A DNA stretch of 64,000 nt from Calendula officinalis. Taxonomy: Eukaryota > Streptophyta > Magnoliopsida > Asterales > Asteraceae. Under the pieces are notes generated by a model. It made no database searches. It was not told the origin of the DNA and worked only from the letters and a program-made list of their open reading frames with translations. Shown here in pieces: positions 11,165-24,587 of this stretch. How positions within the stretch are numbered: position 1 is the stretch's first letter; every line of letters begins with the position of its first letter. The translations under genes were made by a program, and so were the position numbers. Location: positions 70,132,372 through 70,196,371 of the forward strand of contig OY970824.1 of the NCBI GenBank assembly GCA_963853835.1, written 5' to 3'.

Positions 11165-12625
11165 TTCACCATTTTTTTCGAGGGTTTTCGGAAAATAGTA
11201 TCTCTACTCCTGAATAGATGTATGACTGTATACATCTTGGTTTCCTCATACCTTACTTTCGGTGGGATTAGATATCATTGATGTATATAATATCGATCAA
11301 AACTTTAGCCCCCTAACCAATTGATACCTTTAAAAAAAAATATGTGACCTTTATTGTCACACCATTCACATTCATTTGTCGAACATTAAAAACGAGTTTC
11401 GACTTGTTGGATCCACATTCATTCATCTGTCTTTTCTACCTTTTGATTCAAAGGCAGACATAACAAATCTTTCAAACTTCGATGTGTGGCCTATTTGTAA
11501 CTTTGAAGTCGGAGAAAACAAAAGCATTAGATGATGCAAGTACGAAAACCAAACTCCTTGTTGGATCATGTTTTAACATATATGAACAGTGTTGAAGTAA
11601 ATAATATATTCAATAAATAACTTATGAATAGAAAAGCTTACTGTTTTGAATTTAACGACTCGAGACTTTATTCAAATAGTGAGTAATATCTTAGATAACG
11701 AAAATCTTCTAATTTTTGTTTTTGGATTAATTTATAATGTTTTTCATGAATATTAAAATATGATTTAATAAAGTAGTAAGATAAACAGTCAACAAACTGC
11801 ACTTCTAACCTTTTTTGGATTGCAAAACTAATTCCTTTAAAAATTGAATTTTTGGATTTAAGAATCGTAACATTACTATACATAACTTGATAGACTCTAT
11901 ATCCAAGGTATCAAACGCGAAAGAAATAAAAACGTGTTGATTTTCAATTCATATTTTTTCGTGTTTTGTCACTTTGCACATGACGGTTTTCAAAGCAACA
12001 TGTACCGATGTAAAATTCAGACTACTCAAACCCATGAAAAAAAACACAAGTTAGATCCAGACATACATGTTCTCCTCCAACTCATACATAAACCAAAATG
12101 TCAGCTAGTTTTAGTATCAATCTTCTACTCAACTAGTCGGTCAAAGACTTTTGATTATAATCAAAACTAACTACTTTTTTTTTATGTATCATGGATATTT
12201 CCGAGTAACAAACTTTCCAACATTGTTTTTTAAAACCTTAAAAAAGGAAATGAAGTTAAATTATCTAATTTTCAGTCGACTGAACTATTTCAAATTTGAA
12301 AGCATATACATTTAACCCAAAAATTAAAACCGTGTTGTCACATATAAATTAATTTATAATAATATAAACGTTTAATTGTATATCGTATTTTATATATAAA
12401 TGGCTAATATTAGTCAACTTCACGACGAGCAAACAAAGTGTCGGCGAGCATTTCCTGGAAACTTCCCCTTAAATTCGATTGCAAGTAGAATGCATATTGG
12501 ACAAGATTAGATGTTGACATCTATGTTTGACGTACAACTACATAAGCCCATGGTACAGAACTACAGCCTCATTCTTCATTTCTTTTGAACTTTTCCTGTA
12601 AAAAATTGTAAAACAAACCTTAAAA
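10801..12625. other. AT-rich intergenic stretch
   Basis: Apart from the (att)n array at 11122-11165 I see no conserved frame or terminal repeats. Short open frames here lack protein-like composition. Confidence 0.5.
11122..11165. repeat. (ATT)n microsatellite
   Basis: About 14 uninterrupted att units inside a T-rich tract. Confidence 0.95.
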
Positions 12626-13170
12626 ATTAGCAAGTAGTAATTATTATTGTTCACAAAATAACCCTGCTAAATATTAGGGGCGGCATATTAACCGAAAAAT
12701 CATACTTAAATTTGAATCGGTACCAATTGGTCCCAGTTTTATGTTTTCAGATCGTAAAAATTAGTAGGTAATTATTCTTGTTCACATAATAACCCAACTA
12801 ATTAGGGGTGGCATATTAACCGAAAAATCGTACTTGAATTTGAATCGGAACCGATTGGTCCCAGTTTTCTATTTTCAGATAGTTTCTTGGTTTTCCTATT
12901 TGTCTTTATCGGTTTCAGCCTTTTCGGTTACAATTCAGTTTCATTTTTTTTTTTATTTTAGAAACCGAATTTAACAATTTCAAGTCTAAATCAAGATGTA
13001 AATTATGTTGATTATGTAGTTTTCGGTTCTAACCGGTTCTAAAACCAAAATAAAAGAACCGGATCGGAATCATTATTTCAGTTCGGTTCTTGGTTGTTGT
13101 TTTTTGGGGTTTTCAGTTCTGATTCGGTTCGGTACGGTTCAAAAACCAAACACATCTATACTGCTAATTT
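12626..13170. mobile_element. hAT-like remnant with internal ~127-bp tandem duplication
   Basis: Two adjacent copies begin with attagcaagtagtaatt / attagtaggtaattatt and continue through ggcatattaaccgaaaaatc and gaattgg/gattggtcccagtttt. The rest is rich in ggttcggttc words shared with the hAT elements at 10226 and 56345. A clear second terminus and TSD were not found. Confidence 0.4.
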
Positions 13171-13520
13171 CCTAAGCAGTAGTAAAAACTAGTTACAATA
13201 AATTTAATTTTTATTTAAACAAATTGAGTGGAGTTACACATTAAAAAAACAAATTATATCAAATGTGATAGAATGATGCAAGCGTGGTACACCACCATGT
13301 TACTATACAACAAAAAGCTACACTTAAATAAATGCACAGACAAGATATCTTCTATTTAAAAAAAAAATATTAATCGTTATTAATTTAGTTCCATATCAAA
13401 GAGTAATTCTAGATCTATGAAGTGTAAAGTATTATATATTTTCTATGATTATGTCCATCCATAAGGTACAGTTCTCGCATAGAAAAATTTGTTTAAATGA
13501 TTTTAGGCGCATTCTAAAAA

Positions 13521-13559
<39 letters not shown>

Positions 13560-14272
13560 TTATAGTGGAAATACCATAAGAGTAGAGTTTGCGGTGGCCT
13601 TTCGTGAATCTAAAGATCTGTCAGGTTGGAGAAATCGTTAGCACCATGCATTCGGTTGGGTTTCTTAGTTGATGCTTTGGTTTGCCGAAGGAAAAGAAGA
13701 CGGGTAAGATAGGGTTAATATGAATAAAAGTGGGTATATTTTATGAGTATCAATATTTTTTTTATATATTTTATAATGTGCAGGTTGGGCCTAAAATATT
13801 TAATGAATGTGTATTATTAGCACAAATGTATACTTAGCACTAATCTGGTAGATTAAAAATAAGTATATTTTAGTCAATTTAAAAGGGAAACAATGAACTA
13901 AAGCAAAAATCAGGACAACGAAAACTATAAATCCTGAAATGGTTTAGTAACAAAAATATATTATCCAATATATTACATGGGCAATCTTTGTACTTAACTC
14001 TAATTTCTTTTATGTAAACTAATACAAAATAGTTGTGCACTTAGTAAATTAAAATCATTAGAACAAAGCCAAATGATTGCAAATAGCATGTTAATAAAGT
14101 TTTTTCTTATCAACATCTCCGACTTTCATTAATTTTACGTCGATCTTAAGAGCACTCGGGATGGATGTATTAAACCTAGCTATGCCAAAGTGTTCGCCAA
14201 ACCAAACCCTCACTTCCACCAAATGACCCACCACGTACCCGTTAAATGCTTGTGCTCTTTATTTGGAATGTA
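13171..14272. other. AT-rich intergenic stretch with poly(T) run
   Basis: Contains a 35-base poly(T) run at 13524-13558. It may be the tail of an old minus-strand retroposon, but no element body was recognised to its right. Confidence 0.45.
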
Positions 14273-14766
14273 TCTTTTGTCAGGATCGAATAATCCAAAC
14301 AGATTATTTAATCACAGATCTACAAACAACGAGAAGTTGCAGCGGATCAACACTCGAGTTTATTAATTAATAACAATGAATAATGTAAACTAATATGAAT
14401 GACAATAAGAACACAGTAATCACAAAAAGCTTCAATGTATATTGATTGATCGAATTACAATACACACGTACGTTTACAATTCGTAAGGAACTATATATAA
14501 TAGTCCTTGAAGCCTAAAACTTTACCCTAGTTATTCTAGGATTCGATTATGATTGAATTACAAAAAGATTTACATTCTATAACTAACTCTACCAGATCTG
14601 TTCCAAATAAGCTCATCAGTAGTAAATAGTAGTATTTGCATTTATCAGTAGTAACTCCGAGATCAGTAGTAATTCAATTTTCAGTATCAAGTAGTTACTG
14701 CAGCATTAACTCTTGATCAGTAGTATCTGTACATCAGTAATAGATCAATTATATTCCAACATCTTT
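14273..14766 (-). mobile_element. Solo LTR (484 bp) with 5-bp TSD
   Basis: The LTR spans 14278-14761. Read on the minus strand it begins tgttggaatataattg and ends gatcctgaca (TG..CA), and it is flanked by identical tcttt (14273-14277, 14762-14766). A TATA-like tattatatatag lies in the middle (plus 14487-14500), suggesting the U3/R part. No internal domain or second LTR adjoins, so this is a recombination-derived solo LTR. The tgttgga start is frequent in Ty1-copia LTRs. One end carries several tactactgat words. Confidence 0.85.
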
Positions 14767-15142
14767 AACACCATGTTAAACCATTACTTCTACCTTTAAA
14801 CCTTTAACGCCATAGATGATATATTTAACATAGATATTAAACTCATATTAAAAAGTTAAAATGGTTTTAACATACTTTTAACATGACCTCTATAATGTGT
14901 GCTCTTAAGAAAATATAGAAATAAAGATAACTAGTTTTCAGATGATCTGATCTAACGTATATATTAGTTTAATATAATAAAACAAATTAAATTTGAATTT
15001 CTTTATAAACACAACTTGCCAGCAAACAATATTTTCCCTCAGCTCACCGACCATTTTAAATGAGGAAAAACAGGTCATAAATGTCACGAATTGACTTCAA
15101 CCAAGTTTAAAATAAATAAAAACATCATTTTTTTTAAACAAA
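14767..15142. other. AT-rich spacer up to the 3' end of the second LINE
   Basis: Several aacatg/ttaaac-rich runs but no gene or element boundary. Confidence 0.4.
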
Positions 15143-17019
15143 TTTTTTTTGAAACGACAAATATATTAATAACCAAACTTAGCAAGAAGCTAAGGGTGAA
15201 CAAGAAAACATAGAAATTACAAACACTCCAATCAACCCAATTACATTGAATTTTATTCCTATTTTTTAACCATGTAAATGACATTGAAATGATATCCCCT
15301 GCAATCACCGTATGAGACCTAGAAATGTCGTTGAAGACCACATCATTTCTTACCTTCCAAATACACAAAATAAAACATTGAATAATCATGGTAATTAACT
15401 TCTTTTTCTTAGGACAATTTTCCCAAACCGAGCCAAATTCAATAAGATCCACCACCCAGTTAAAAGTAGGTAATGGGATTGCACACCATTTGAAAACCCA
15501 CGAAAGTACCTTTATCACAAAGGGGCATTGTATGAAAAGATGATCGACATCTTCATCCGCCTGATTACATAGTTTGCAAGTAGTTGAGCTTACATTTATT
15601 CCTCTTTTTTCCAAACATTTAGTTACCGGAATACGGCCTAAACCGACTCTCCATACAAAGCACTTTATCTTTAAGGGAACCATTTTTAACCATGGCATGT
15701 TAACATAACCCGTGGTGGTTAGTTTTTTATCGATCCATGTTCTCATATATTGCACCTTGAATGAACCATCATGTGAAATTTTGCATGTGAGACTGTCGTT
15801 GCCACTGTTAAGTCTAGTGCCGTGAATAGCATGTATTAAGGAATTGAGTTCGTTGACAAGGATGGGGCTGTTTATGCTGTTCTTCCAAACCCAATTGAAA
15901 CTCGAACCTGTAATTCGATCCGCCACAAGACAATTTTTCGACCTTTCTAGCACAAACAAGTTTGGAAATCTACATTGAAAAGTTTGGTCACCGTGCCAAT
16001 CATCTTTCCAAAACATAAATGTTTTACCTGTACCAAGTCGAAGAGAGAAAGCATCAAAAAAGTCGCACCCAAGACTAGAGATCTCCGATGTTACTTTTGC
16101 AATATTGCGCCATGTACCGGACGATGTGTTGGTTGCCATAACATGAATCGGTTTGGAATTAATTTTGTGAATTGCCATAATGACATCTTTCCAAATGTGG
16201 TGTTTCTCTTCTCTTAACTTCCACCACCATTTGGACAAAAGTGCATAATTTTGAGCCTTCAATGATCCTACACCAAGACCGCCCTGTTCTTTGGATGCTA
16301 AAATTGTAGACCATGCAACCCAACATATCTTTTTACTGATCTCATTACTACCCCATAAAAATCTTCTTCGAATTTGCTCAAGATTATCAATGATAGAAAT
16401 AGGGGCTTTGAATAATGAAAAGTAGTATAATGGTAAACTACCTAAAACCGATTTGATTAGCGTAAGCTTACCGCCAAACGAGAGGTTTCTTGATTTCCAA
16501 TCGGATAATTTGGATTGAAAACGATCAATAATCGGAGCCCAATTTTTTTTTTTAAATTCATATTAGCACCAACCGGCACACCAAGATATGTAAAAGGCAG
16601 TGAACCGGATACACAACCTAGAGTGTTTGACCAATTATTTATATTTGAAGATGATGCCCCGATACCGTAAACTTTAGACTTATGAAAGTTTACTTTCAAT
16701 CCGGAAGATGCGTGAAAGCATCTCAATATTCTAGCAATATTAGACATATTTTCACCCGACCCTTCCCCAACGAATATTGCATCATCCGCATAAAAAAGAT
16801 GTGAAATAATCGGTCCGTTTGTACCGACCTTTTGACCATGAAATAAGTTTTTTTCACAAGCCGATTTCATTGCCACGTTTAATCCTTCCATGGCGAGAAT
16901 AAATAAGAAGGGGGAAAGTGGGTCACCTTGCCTTACCCCTTTCGATACATGAAATTCTTTTGTTGGAGATCCATTAATAAGAACCGACGTGTATGATGAC
17001 GACAAACAACCTTGTATCC
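15084..17019 (-). pseudogene. LINE 2 ORF2, 3' half: RT palm/thumb and zf-RVT domain
   Basis: The frame 17019 to about 16550 encodes the end of the RT: VLINGSPTKEF, GVRQGDPLSPF, YADDAIF (catalytic aspartates intact) and the FTYLGVPVGAN box. A frameshift in an 11-T run near 16542-16552 breaks it. A neighbouring frame continues to a 392-codon open stretch (16262 to 15084) with the tryptophan-rich LSKWWWKL start and the zf-RVT cluster CKLCNQADEDVDHLFIQC. The tail past the zf-RVT domain is hydrophobic and probably read-through of the 3' UTR. Confidence 0.88.
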
Positions 17020-20000
17020 TGTAACGCCCCAACATTTTTAATAATTAAATAAGATTAATTTAATTCCCATATAAATTTTAAAAGAGATAACTAGTATATT
17101 AATTATAATGAAGATGGATGGTTCATATTATTTAGACGCTCACACTTATTCCTCTTTAACTATAATAATTAAACGAGATATTAATTACTTATACAAATAA
17201 ATTATGTGATCATTATTATAGGGTGTAAATTAATTACGCGGCGTTTCATTTATACAAATTAATTGATCTTCTGACGTTTTATTATTGAGACGTTTAGTAT
17301 CATTGTGACGTGGTATTATCGCGACGTTTAAATCCCGAGTCTTTATCAATCTAGAGTTGTCTAGCTTCCGTGACGAGGTGAGGCCGGCCGAAGGCCAAGG
17401 CCGAGCCCGAGTAATTTAGTTTCTGCAAACCATCCCCGTCTAGTTGACCGAGTCTTTTGTTCTTTTGTCTCGGCTGGGAGTTTTGCCGAATGCCTTGATC
17501 CTCAATCAGCCCAAGTATCTTCAACCCGAACAATTGTTTCTTCATATCCTTGTTGGTCCGGCGCAAACAGAACATAGAAAGAAGCCCGAGTGTGACGGGC
17601 CCATTCGACATCTAGTCCTTAATCTCCCTAATCGTGATACTTAAAGGAGAAATAACCCTAAACCCCCATAAACCATTCAGCCGCTATCCTCTTATCTTCT
17701 CTAGTTTTCTTCGCTGAGCAAAGAGGGTTGCAAGGAGTCAAGGTGTGTTCGTAAGCAGCATCGAGTAGAAGGGATTTCGAGCTAGCCAATTCTGAGTGGT
17801 AATCTACCCTTTTATTCTCGTTTCATTCCATGTTTCCCATGGTTTTCTTTATCCGATTGATTATGAGATTTGGCATTAATCGAGTAGTCTTGTGATCAGT
17901 TTTAATCGGTGGAATCCAACCCTGTGGATCGTCAAACGCATCTCAGAGTGGTAGTCGATCGAAGGAAGCAGGTTATATGATTCTTGTTTAAGAAGTGAGA
18001 TGGTTGAATTAATGTAGCCACCGTCCCATTTGCTTGTGGTTTGGGCGGTGTGAATTGGATTTTATCACCAAGGAAGAGATTTATGGAGGACATGCCACGT
18101 ATTTGTTGATCAGGTGAGGATGGTTGCCATGGTTTAAAGTCAATGGAGGTGGCAAATTCTTTTCAATTACCGACTACATGTTTTAAATTGCCGGGCATTT
18201 GATCAAACCGAGATAGTTGGTATTTGGTAATCACTTCCCCTTATTAAATTTAAATCCTTGCTTATCCTTCCCGTGTCCCATTTTGCTAATCTATTTTGTA
18301 TAGCATATCTAATAGGGCTGTGATTTTGATGGCTTATTACCGAGCCTTAGTTGGGTTCGGTTTGACTATGTAGTTGTTAATGATGTTTTGTCTAGTTTAA
18401 TTAACCGTTCATTGTTTTCGTTAAGTCTAGATTAAATCTCGAGAATTAACTGTTGTCAATCAGATTGGTACGGTGAACCAGACAGCCGAGGCCAAGCCTC
18501 GGGTTGTCTCGGTGGTTTGGGCTAGCTTATTCGTTTTGTAAACCGAGAGGGGAAACCGAACCCGTAGGGTTCTTGGTTTCCCAATCGGAAAACTTTTTAC
18601 AAGCAAGTTTTAGAAATCATTCATATTTGGAGAGACTACGTTTTTAAACCGTCGGATTTTCATTTTTGGGAAGCTCGGGTTTTCTCGGTAACGGGTTGGG
18701 TGCTAAAACGAGTTTAAAATTTAAAGACGTTTCCGGCAGATTTCTGCCCTCTGTTCTCGTCTGATTTTAACCTGTTTAAAATAAACTTTCGGACCTTTGG
18801 CCCATTCTGGTACCTTGTTTTCTGAGTTAGCTTTCCAATGCCGCAAACCTCTCGTAATTCCGAATTACGGTTTAAAAGATATGTAGGTTTTAATAGGCTG
18901 CTGTTGGGAATATGACCTGTGCGGCATGTCTGTCTTGCGACACTGTTTTGAGACCCTTAGGATCTGTTTTGACCAGTGACCGTCTCACAGAGATATGTAG
19001 TTCTGGTAGTCTACTTTTCATGGTAAAAATATGGGACAAATCTACTGCACTGTTTAGGAATTATGGCAGTTTCCGTGAGACCGACGGGTGCTGCCAGTTT
19101 TCTAAAATAAAGTTAAGAGATGGGTTTTTGATCCAGGATTTCGATTTATGTTTTAGGTCCGTCTAGGAGATAACTTTCTGCATCTTTGATTTCCCGTGAA
19201 CCCGTTGGAGCTTACGTTTCCTCGAGGTGAGTATTCTCACCGTGTATTCAGTTTTAACGTTGTACATGCATGACTTATGTGTTACATTTCTCGCACCATA
19301 ATTGTTATCTGAGTTTAATCTGTTATCTGAGTTTGATCTGTTATCTGAGTTTGACCTGTTATCTGAGTATCTGAGCATCTGTTTATTTATTCATGATCTG
19401 AGACATTGTGCCTGGGTAACCGAGCTCGGCACAGGGTCATTCTGTGCTACTACTTGCTAGGGCATCTGAGATAATTATGTTAAAGAGATAATAAAACATA
19501 ATAACACACATCTGAGTTTTTGGCTATATGCCTGGGATCACCTCCCGTCTGAGTTTTGGGATTATTCCCGTCTGAGTTTTGGGATCACTCCCGTCTGAGT
19601 TTTTGGCTTATGCCTATCTGAGGTGTGAGGAGGGGCGAGGTTGATCTCTCGTCCCAAATCACACAAGCGCGCTATATAAATTAAAATCTGAGTAATAAAA
19701 TCTGAGAAATAAATCTGAGTAATTAATCGAGTAGATTCTGAGTAGGAGTACACCGATGTGCCCTCATGTGTTGTATGTTATGATTGTTTGCATTTTGAGA
19801 ATTATTCACTCAGCTTCCCCAGCTGACCCAAACTTTCCCCCACATTGTTTCAGGTACCAGCAAAGGAAAGGAGAAGGTGGACGGTTGACCGCTGTATCTT
19901 TTCATTACTGATGTGGACATCATTTAATATTTTAAAAACTTTACTTTATCTTAACTATTTCCGCAATAAATACGTTTTAAATGTTAAATATTAATATCTG

Positions 20001-20078
20001 AGATTTATTTATGGGACCTTTTAATTATAATTTTGTTTTCAAAAATTTTAAAAATCTTGTAAATTTTAGGGTGTTACA
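17020..20078 (+). repeat. Gypsy 5' LTR (3,059 bp)
   Basis: TG..CA bounded and identical in length to 25313-28371. LTRs above 3 kb are unusually long. The 3' third is packed with ctgag words (see the minisatellite entry). Confidence 0.95.
19306..19376 (+). repeat. Minisatellite gttatctgagtttgatct in the LTR
   Basis: Four 18-19-bp units in the 5' LTR; the same array occurs in the partial LTR (about 20290-20360) and in the 3' LTR (about 27597-27669). Further ctgagttttgggat units follow around 19510-19610. Confidence 0.85.
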
Positions 20079-20081
20079 AGT

Positions 20082-21090
20082 TGCCAGTTTTCTGAAATAA
20101 GCTCTCGGGTAGGTTTTTAATTCCGGGTTTCGCTTTTTGGTTTTAGGTCCGTCTAAGAGATAGCGTGCGGTATCTTCTGATTTTCGGGAACCTTTGGAGC
20201 TTACGTTTCCGAGGTGAGTATTCTCACCGTGTATTCAGTTTTAACGTTGTACATGCATGACTTATGTGTTACATTTCTTGCACCATAATTGCTATCTGAG
20301 TTTGATCTGTTATCTGAGTTGATCTGTTATCTGAGTTTGAACTGTTATCTGAGTATCTGAGCAGCTGTTTATTTATTCATGATCTGAGACACTGTGCCTG
20401 GGTAACCGAGCTCGGCACAGGGTCATTCTGTGCTACTACTTGCTAGGGCAATCTGAGATAATTATGTTAAAGAGATAATAAAACATAATAACACACATCT
20501 GAGTTTTTGGCTATATGCCTGGGATCACCTCCCGTCTGAGTTTTGGGATTATTCCCGTCTGAGTTTTGGGATCACTCCCGTCTGAGTTTTGGCTTATGCC
20601 TATCTGAGGTGTGAGGAGGGGCGAGGTTGATCTATCGTCCCAAATCACACAAGCGCGCTATATAAATTAAAATCTGAGTAATAAAATCCGAGAAATAAAT
20701 CTGAGTAATAAAATCCGAGAAATAAATCTGAGTAATTAATCGAGTAGATTCTGAGTAGGAGTACACCGATGTGCCCTCATGTGTTGTATGTTTTAATTGT
20801 TTACATTTTGAGATTATTCACTCAGCTTCCCCAGCTGACCCAAACTTTCCCCCACATTGTTTCAGGTACCAGCAAAGGAAAGGAGAAGGTGGACGGTTGA
20901 CCGCTGTATCTTTTCGTTACTGATGTGGACATCATTTAATATTTTAAAACACTTTACTTTGTTTTAACTATTTCCGCAATAAATACGTTTTAAATGTTAA
21001 ATATTAATATCTGAGATTTATTTATGGGACCTTTTGATTATAATTTTGTTTTCAAAAATTTTAAAATCTTGTAAATTTTAGGGTGTTACA
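20082..21090 (+). repeat. Extra partial LTR copy (tandem duplication of the LTR 3' third)
   Basis: Directly after the 5' LTR, the sequence restarts at the LTR position corresponding to about 19093 (tgccagttttct) and runs to a second agggtgttaca end. It differs from the adjacent LTR by many more substitutions and indels than the two full LTRs differ from each other. The junction reads as the start of the primer site (agttg) fused to LTR sequence, so the duplicated unit covered the LTR end plus the first bases of the PBS. Confidence 0.88.
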
Positions 21091-21190
21091 AGTTGGTATC
21101 AGAGCAAAATCTCTCTTTGAGAAGATCCAATTTCGAGCTAGATTGATGAAGATCTGAGAAAGTTTGAAGAAAGTTGGTATCAGAGCACTG
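21091..21190 (+). other. Two primer-binding sites tggtatcagagc
   Basis: tggtatcagagc, complementary to the 3' end of plant initiator tRNA-Met, is found at 21094-21105 (3 bp after the LTR end) and again at 21175-21186. Only the first is correctly placed for minus-strand priming. Confidence 0.8.
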
Positions 21191-24100
21191 ACTTGAGGGA
21201 TTTGAATTCACAAGGGGTGAATTCAAACTCAAGTTTGAGTTACGAGTTTTTAAAATGAGAAATGAGTAAAATATTTTCTGAGTACAGATTTCACATCAAG
21301 TATGCAGCATGTCACGTCGACCTCTCACTTTTCCAGTTGCCGGTAATATTTAAGAGCTTTATTTATTTGGGAATTTGGTTGTAGTCTGAGTTTTGAGGAA
21401 TGACAAATATGAGAAGTGTTGTTATTATTTTGAGTATAATTCTGATTCAACTCTGAGTGTATTTCGCGACGAGGATTGCTTTTCTGATTATATTTTTTTC
21501 GTGTGTAATTCTGCGTGCATCCGCGTCATATACGCTAAATATTATAATTACATACAATTTTATATAATCTGTGAGATTTTATAATTCTGAGAAATTTTAA
21601 CCAAAAGGGGTAATAAATGGATATGAAATTATGATATATATTCCATAAAATATTTAATGAGAACATGTCTTGGGTAAATAAAAAAAATGAGGAGTAATAA
21701 ATTATTCATATTGAGAAAATATTTAAATCTTTCGTTTTAGAAAAGCACTTAATAAGAAGAGTTATTGAAACGAGTAAACTGTGAAACGAGTAAACGACAG
21801 ATATTTTTATTATCAAATGATTAAAAAAAATATATTTTTATGATGGTTTATCAAGTCGAGTAAAGAGAAAATACCGAGAACATATTTATATATAAATTTT
21901 TTTTATATAAAATTGATAATTATTTAAAATTAGTTACATTTGAGCTAGACGAGAAATCTTAACTAGAATTGGCTTTTATTTTTATCCGTTATTTCAGAGT
22001 CGTTTTAGTTTTAATTTTAAAACTTCAATTGTATTAAATATGTTTTTAAATGTTGAATTATCATTTGAGATTCTATTTGGTGGAACCTTTTCATTTTTAT
22101 CAAATTTATATTTTTTAAAAATTCTGAGAATTTCGGGTATTATGAAATCTTTGGACAATTAAAAAGTATAAAGAGATGAGACACGATGTATTGAGAAAAT
22201 CTTTTTGCTGGGAAAATAATAAGCTGAGATTTATTAAATTGAGGTCAAATGACAAAACTTTTAAAAGTATAGGATCTAAATAGCTGAGTGTGAAAATCCA
22301 ATATTGTTTTTTTATAAGTCAATGAGAGATTATTAAATCAACCCAAAGATATTGAATAAACTATATAAGTTTGTCATACTGACTAATCGAGATTGTCGAG
22401 TCGAATTAAACAGAAATTATTCAAGTTTATTCTAACGGGAGACTATCATCATGAATTCAGTGATGATCTATTTAAAAATGAATTAAAAGAGCTTATGAGT
22501 TATATTATTTCCGAGTTAAAGAGTTAAAAACACAATAAAATATTTTGGTTGAGTGCCTTTTGCTGAGTGCATTTCTGAGTATTGTTTATAGATTTTGAGT
22601 TCACACAGCTGAGTGCATAATTGTATGAAAAATAAAATTTTCTTTTTTCTATGTGTGATTGCTGGTGGAAATTTTGTGTGGGAAGTTGTGAACTTTGGGA
22701 TTGACTCGTGACCAAACAAAAGTAGGTGTCGAAAGTAATAGAGGGCCCCTATTACTGTCCACACATGACTTTTGGTTGGTTGTGGGGAGATTTTGAGGGG
22801 AACGATAGACCAATGCTTGTTATTGTGAATTTAGTATGTGTATTCTAATTGGTTGCGTAATTATATGTTTGTTTGTTTTATTTGGTAGAGAATGTCAGTT
22901 CCAAACTCGAGGACGAGTTTTTCTCTAAGTGGGGTTGAGCAGGGGTAAAAAGGAAAATTGTCAAGAAATAATTATCATTAAATATTATTTATAAATATTA
23001 TGGGCATTATGCTTATGCATGGAGGTTTTATTTTTCTGAGATACATATACATGGTTAGAGAATTTATAAAAGTAATTATTGAACTGAGTAACTAAGAGCG
23101 ATTAAATTCATTTATAAGAGTAACTATCAAATTGAGTAGTTGCGAATAATTAAACTAGTTATATGGGGTAATTATCGAGTTATAACAAATTGATAAATCG
23201 AGATTAATTGAGAAAAATAATAAATCAAGTTAATTGAGTTGAGTGTAATCGCGGAAAGAGAAGTAATAAATATTATAATTATTATATACATGATAAGATA
23301 AGTATACTTATTCCCGTGTGATTATAATTAGATAATGATGAATTATTAAATTAAGTAATGGGAATTTATGAGTCGTATTTCAGAAAACCGCTATAATGAA
23401 ATTTTGAAGAAATTAGTTAAAATGAGGTCGTTAAATTGAGTTGATAAAGAATTATTAAAACAAATGAAAAAAAAAATAATCTTATTTTGATTGATTATTG
23501 AGTAAATTTTTGAGTTTATAAGAAATTTTGAGTTTAAATTAACTGGAAGCTTTATTTAAAAATTGAGGTGTTATAATGTTGTTTATGAGAAAGTTCTATT
23601 TGTGAGTAATATTTTTGAGTTATCGAATAATATAGATATATTTTATTATTAATTATTGGATATTTAAATTTTTGGGGTGTTATAAAATTTATGAGAAAAT
23701 ATTATGAGTAATTATTAAATTGTGGAGTTAAGGAGAATTATCAAATGAAATTATTGGATTGAGTAATATATTTTACCACTTAGAGTTATAAAATAATTTA
23801 TTTTATTATATTTAATTTATTGAATTAAGAATTATTTACGGAATCGAGTGAATGAGGAATTCATTAAGTGACTAAAACAATGAGATCTATAATAAATGAG
23901 CACTGAGAATTACTAAAACAAGGAAGCGCCAAATTTAGGGGGTAAAGAGTAACATCTTAAAGTGAGAATAAAGTATTTGCTTAATTGAGTAAATGATAAC
24001 TAATGAATTGAATTATTAATTGAGTAATGAGAAATCGTTAAAAATAAGTGTATGAAATTTACTTAAATATTTTTCTAATTGTAAAAAAATGGGTAATATG

Positions 24101-24587
24101 AGTTTAACGAGTAAATATGTGGGCAAGATAATCAAAAGAAGTTAATATACACTACAATAAGTTAAAGCTGAATCATGAAAACTTTTATCGAGTGTATTTG
24201 GAGTACATGCAAAAGGAGAAATTTAGGGATATATAATTAATATTAAATTCGTTCTGATTATTGGTTCATATATCTTAATTATTAATCGGAAGTGACCTAA
24301 TATATATAAATGAGTAGATGCGAGATGAATCGGATGTGGGTAATGATGCCTTCTCATGTTTATATATAAGACTTATGTGTGGTAGTGAATGATGTTGCTG
24401 ATAAGCATTACTACCTTCTGAGTTACATTTCTGGATTTATTTCTAAGTTAAAATTTCTGAGTTAGAATTCTGGGTTATACTTCAGAGATATTCCGAGTTA
24501 GACTTCTGAGTTACATTCCTGGGTAAATTGCATGAGTACTACTGGTGATTTTTGAATTTTGTGTTCATTATCTGTGATTTATGTGTG
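21191..24587 (+). other. Non-coding interior of the gypsy element
   Basis: AT-rich with countless gagtaa/ctgagt words on the plus strand and no open frame of note. A short start MSRRPLTFPVAG at 21309 may be a gag relic. Around 24410-24530 a loose 18-22-bp repeat of the ttctgagttacat type occurs. Confidence 0.6.

Noticed and set aside
17351..17644. Open frames of 66-86 codons (repeated at 25644-25937)
   Set aside because: They lie wholly inside the gypsy LTRs, overlap on both strands and show no family resemblance.
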